A stretch of 64,000 bases of DNA from Trileptium ribeirensis (Eukaryota > Nematoda > Enoplea > Enoplida > Thoracostomopsidae). Of this stretch, positions 61,826 through 64,000 are shown piece by piece. Position 1 is the first letter of the stretch. Every line of letters starts with the position of its first letter. Under the pieces are notes generated by a model, which ran no database searches, had not been told where the DNA came from, and saw only the letters and a program-made list of their open reading frames with translations. The stretch lies in contig JASANE010011877.1 in assembly GCA_030248225.1 (NCBI GenBank), forward strand, positions 1-64,000, given 5' to 3'. The translations under genes were made by a program, and so were the position numbers.

Positions 61826-61842
61826 TTGGGTGTTAGCGACAT
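61826..61842 (+). repeat. Single 17-bp unit (TTGGGTGTTAGCGACAT)
   Basis: Diverged copy of the TTGGGCGTCCGCGACAC unit, in the same orientation as the left array, 0.6 kb inside it. Confidence 0.55.
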
Positions 61843-63837
61843 TTGACAATTAAAATACTATTTAATTTTATAGAATTAGAAATTAAGATAGTTTAGTTCT
61901 TGGCATAATGTCTCTCCTTACAGTGCTTTAAAAGTTATAACAAAACATACTTAGAGCAGTTGTTACATCTGGAAACAATTGAACATCCAGCGGTTACCTG
62001 CGAAGCATTAAATTACGTTTAGCCGCAGAGATTCAATGTTGCATTTGGTAAAGCACTGTGCGATATAACACGTACTCTACAATCCATGCAATCTTGTGTT
62101 CTTATGATTAGTAAAAGAACTGTATAATTTTGCATCGTCAGATAACATTTTTATTTCAACAACGACGTTGGTCGGGGCCTTATTCCCCTAAGAATTTTTA
62201 CTGATATTAGAAAAATATCGTTATTACGCACAAAATTTTCGTTAGGATGGAAAGTTTTCTAGATTCGTTTCTTTTTGCAGCCGTACAAACGGAATTAAAT
62301 GTTTTGTTTACAATTTTTTTTGACTTAGTCTGAAGCCAAGATTAAATAAAACGAACTGCTATCATCTTTGAGACACAGTTTTTGCCGCATATCGTTTAAT
62401 TTCAATTGATAGGTTTGAAACTGTGATTACGAATCTTATACACTGTCTTTTCGGTGATACCCATACCAGCCCGACATTGGTCAATTTCGATGATAACGTG
62501 ACTATTTTGATTTTATATGCCTTAGAAGTACGAGGTGATTCAGAGAGTGTTATGTTTGTTGCTGCTCAGCCGTTTGTAAATAGATTCATGGGTCTTGACG
62601 ACTGTTCAATAGATACATTAGGATTATTGGAATTTTTATATGCCAAGCACTTATGCGATTACTAGCATTGATACTTCAGGTGGTCACTGGTAGTTCACTG
62701 TTTATCTGTGGTTTATCGGTGGATCAGTAAAATATTGTGGATCCAGATCCCTATAACTCATCGTTAGTCATTGCTGCGTTGCTCATAATCATCCTTGCTC
62801 TATCTTAAATCAGTTTCAAAGTCAAATTCGCATAACCAACAGTAGGTGTGTCAATTTCGGCTCTAGGCTTGGCTGTAGAGCCAAACCGAGCGTGTCGCGA
62901 TCTTTGCAGAACCCCGCAGAACTTCAGCCTAAGATCTGTGAGAACAGAGCCGAGCCGGATATGTGACTGTAGGAGCCGAGTTAAAGCTCGAGAACTGGCC
63001 CTTTCTCACCTCCAACCTAACTGCTATAACACTTTCGACAGCTAATTGCGTTTTGACAGCATTTAATACATTGCCATGACGAGCATTGTGGCGTTGCATT
63101 AATGATATTCTTGCTCATAAATTACGCAAGCCGATGGACGGTAGACAAAAAACCCACTGTATTTAGCAACTTTTCGGCGCGATTCTGAGGAAAATGTCAA
63201 TTGGGTGTTTTTGATGCGAAATTACACTAACGTCTCCAAAACATGGGTCATAATGGATAATGTCAGGAATGCTCTTATAACCAAGATCCACCGTGCCAGT
63301 GTGTAGCGTCCTTTCCAGATTCCTGTCCCAGAGGAACTTCATCGTCGCTAGCCCGTGCTTGAAGCGCTTCTCTGGTTGAAATTTTACTCTCGTACTGGAC
63401 TATGTGGGCACGAAATGTTATAGACACAAAAGATAAATGCAACAAACCTGTTGGCGAGAGCCAGCCGCTGTATGGGTGTGTTCACCGACTACAGCAGTAA
63501 CATCGCCTGTGTCTATCGCCGAGTGCAATCGCGCTTTACAAGGTTTTTGTTTTTCACATCAATACATCTTTGTACCGTTATTGCTAATTAGGTCTTGATT
63601 ATAACGTTAATTTAACTGAAACTTAACAGCCCTATCCCATATTGTAACTAAAATAACAGCATATCCATTCTGCGAGACGCAACTAATCAAAACAAAGCCA
63701 GCACAGAACGAAAAAACACAAAAGAACAACTGTGACTAAATAGTACATCCGCATAGCATTTTTAATCTTCTCACACCAACATTAAAATGATTTTCACAAG
63801 TTTTATTTATAACACGACTGCTTAGCATAGAAGCCAG

Positions 63838-63950
63838 GTGTCGCACGCCCAAGTGTCGCGGACGGCAGAGTGACACTGACATCCAAGTTTCGCGGACGCT
63901 GAATTGTCGTATGCCCAAGTGTCCCAGACGCCCAAATGTCGCACACCCAA
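63838..63950 (-). repeat. 17/15-bp minisatellite, right array (inverted)
   Basis: Seven units on the plus strand, each ending CCCAA or a variant: GTGTCGCACGCCCAA, GTGTCGCGGACGGCAGA, GTGACACTGACATCCAA, GTTTCGCGGACGCTGAA, TTGTCGTATGCCCAA, GTGTCCCAGACGCCCAA, ATGTCGCACACCCAA. Four are 17 bp and three are 15 bp. These are reverse complements of the units at 61155-61216, 2.6 kb away. The array lies within the last 165 bp of the window, so its outer flank is only partly visible. Confidence 0.85.
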
Positions 63951-64000
63951 ATAACGGGTCACCGTTTTATATAATTTACACATGTGCTATACAAACCCTG

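Larger units (their letters stand above)
61217..63837. other. Interior between inverted 17-bp arrays; one weak ORF
   Basis: Mostly AT-rich. It contains family T copy 4 (61591-61678), a lone 17-bp unit (61826-61842), a GGCTCGG-type stretch (62845-62990, with GGCTCTA/TAGAGCC foldback) and a frame at 62423-62665. That frame (80 codons, extendable upstream to about 62412) has a balanced, acidic composition unlike the Lys/Asn/Ile-rich chance frames nearby, but I recognise no domain. GC is higher from 63250 to 63540, with no long frame there. Confidence 0.4.

Overview
The window is eukaryotic nuclear DNA, most likely from an animal, although the species cannot be fixed from sequence alone. It is AT-rich and non-coding, with many degenerate short dispersed repeats and three long tandem arrays. 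No open frame on either strand looks like a conserved protein. The longest frame (175 codons) is only an 81-bp satellite read in frame. I found no rRNA core, tRNA, transposase or reverse transcriptase that I can defend. The window is best read as a gene desert or the inside of a very long intron, shaped by repeats.

Layout. Bases 1 to about 4003 are a compositionally distinct GC- and CpG-richer block. It has a run of small perfect stem-loops (about 600-1110), a purine-rich tract, AT microsatellites, a 56-bp tandem array and a terminal hairpin (3974-4000), after which composition drops sharply to AT-rich. It resembles an rDNA-type spacer or the edge of a long terminal-repeat-like element, but neither is proven. 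From 4 to 24 kb there is AT-rich DNA carrying GC-rich repeat insertions (7.3-8.05 kb and 10.1-10.5 kb), a two-copy foldback element family (13.0-13.8 and 22.7-23.3 kb), a G/C-rich island (20.2-20.4 kb) and a triplet of phased palindromes (21.15 kb). From 24.3 to 27.05 kb lies a 149-bp satellite with 6-mer and 3-mer higher-order structure. From 27 to 41.7 kb there is AT-rich DNA with small duplications, a 36/107-bp minisatellite (31.3 kb), a 112-bp triple repeat (37.4 kb), a clean 304-bp MITE with TTA target duplication (38.09 kb) and a composite repeat at 38.56-39.36 kb. From 41.7 to 46.5 kb lies an 81-bp satellite with a 319-bp four-monomer higher-order unit. From 46.5 to 64 kb there is more AT-rich DNA with a hAT-like MITE (55.1 kb), a 343-bp duplication (57.1-57.8 kb), a zone of related repeats (58.6-61.1 kb), and a pair of inverted 17-bp minisatellite arrays (61.16 and 63.84 kb) that may bound a 2.8-kb element.

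No genes can be shown to work together here. The interesting content is structural: two satellites caught with higher-order organisation, several apparently unnamed short dispersed families with multiple copies inside one window, two MITEs with recognisable target duplications, and the stem-loop series in the first kilobase.
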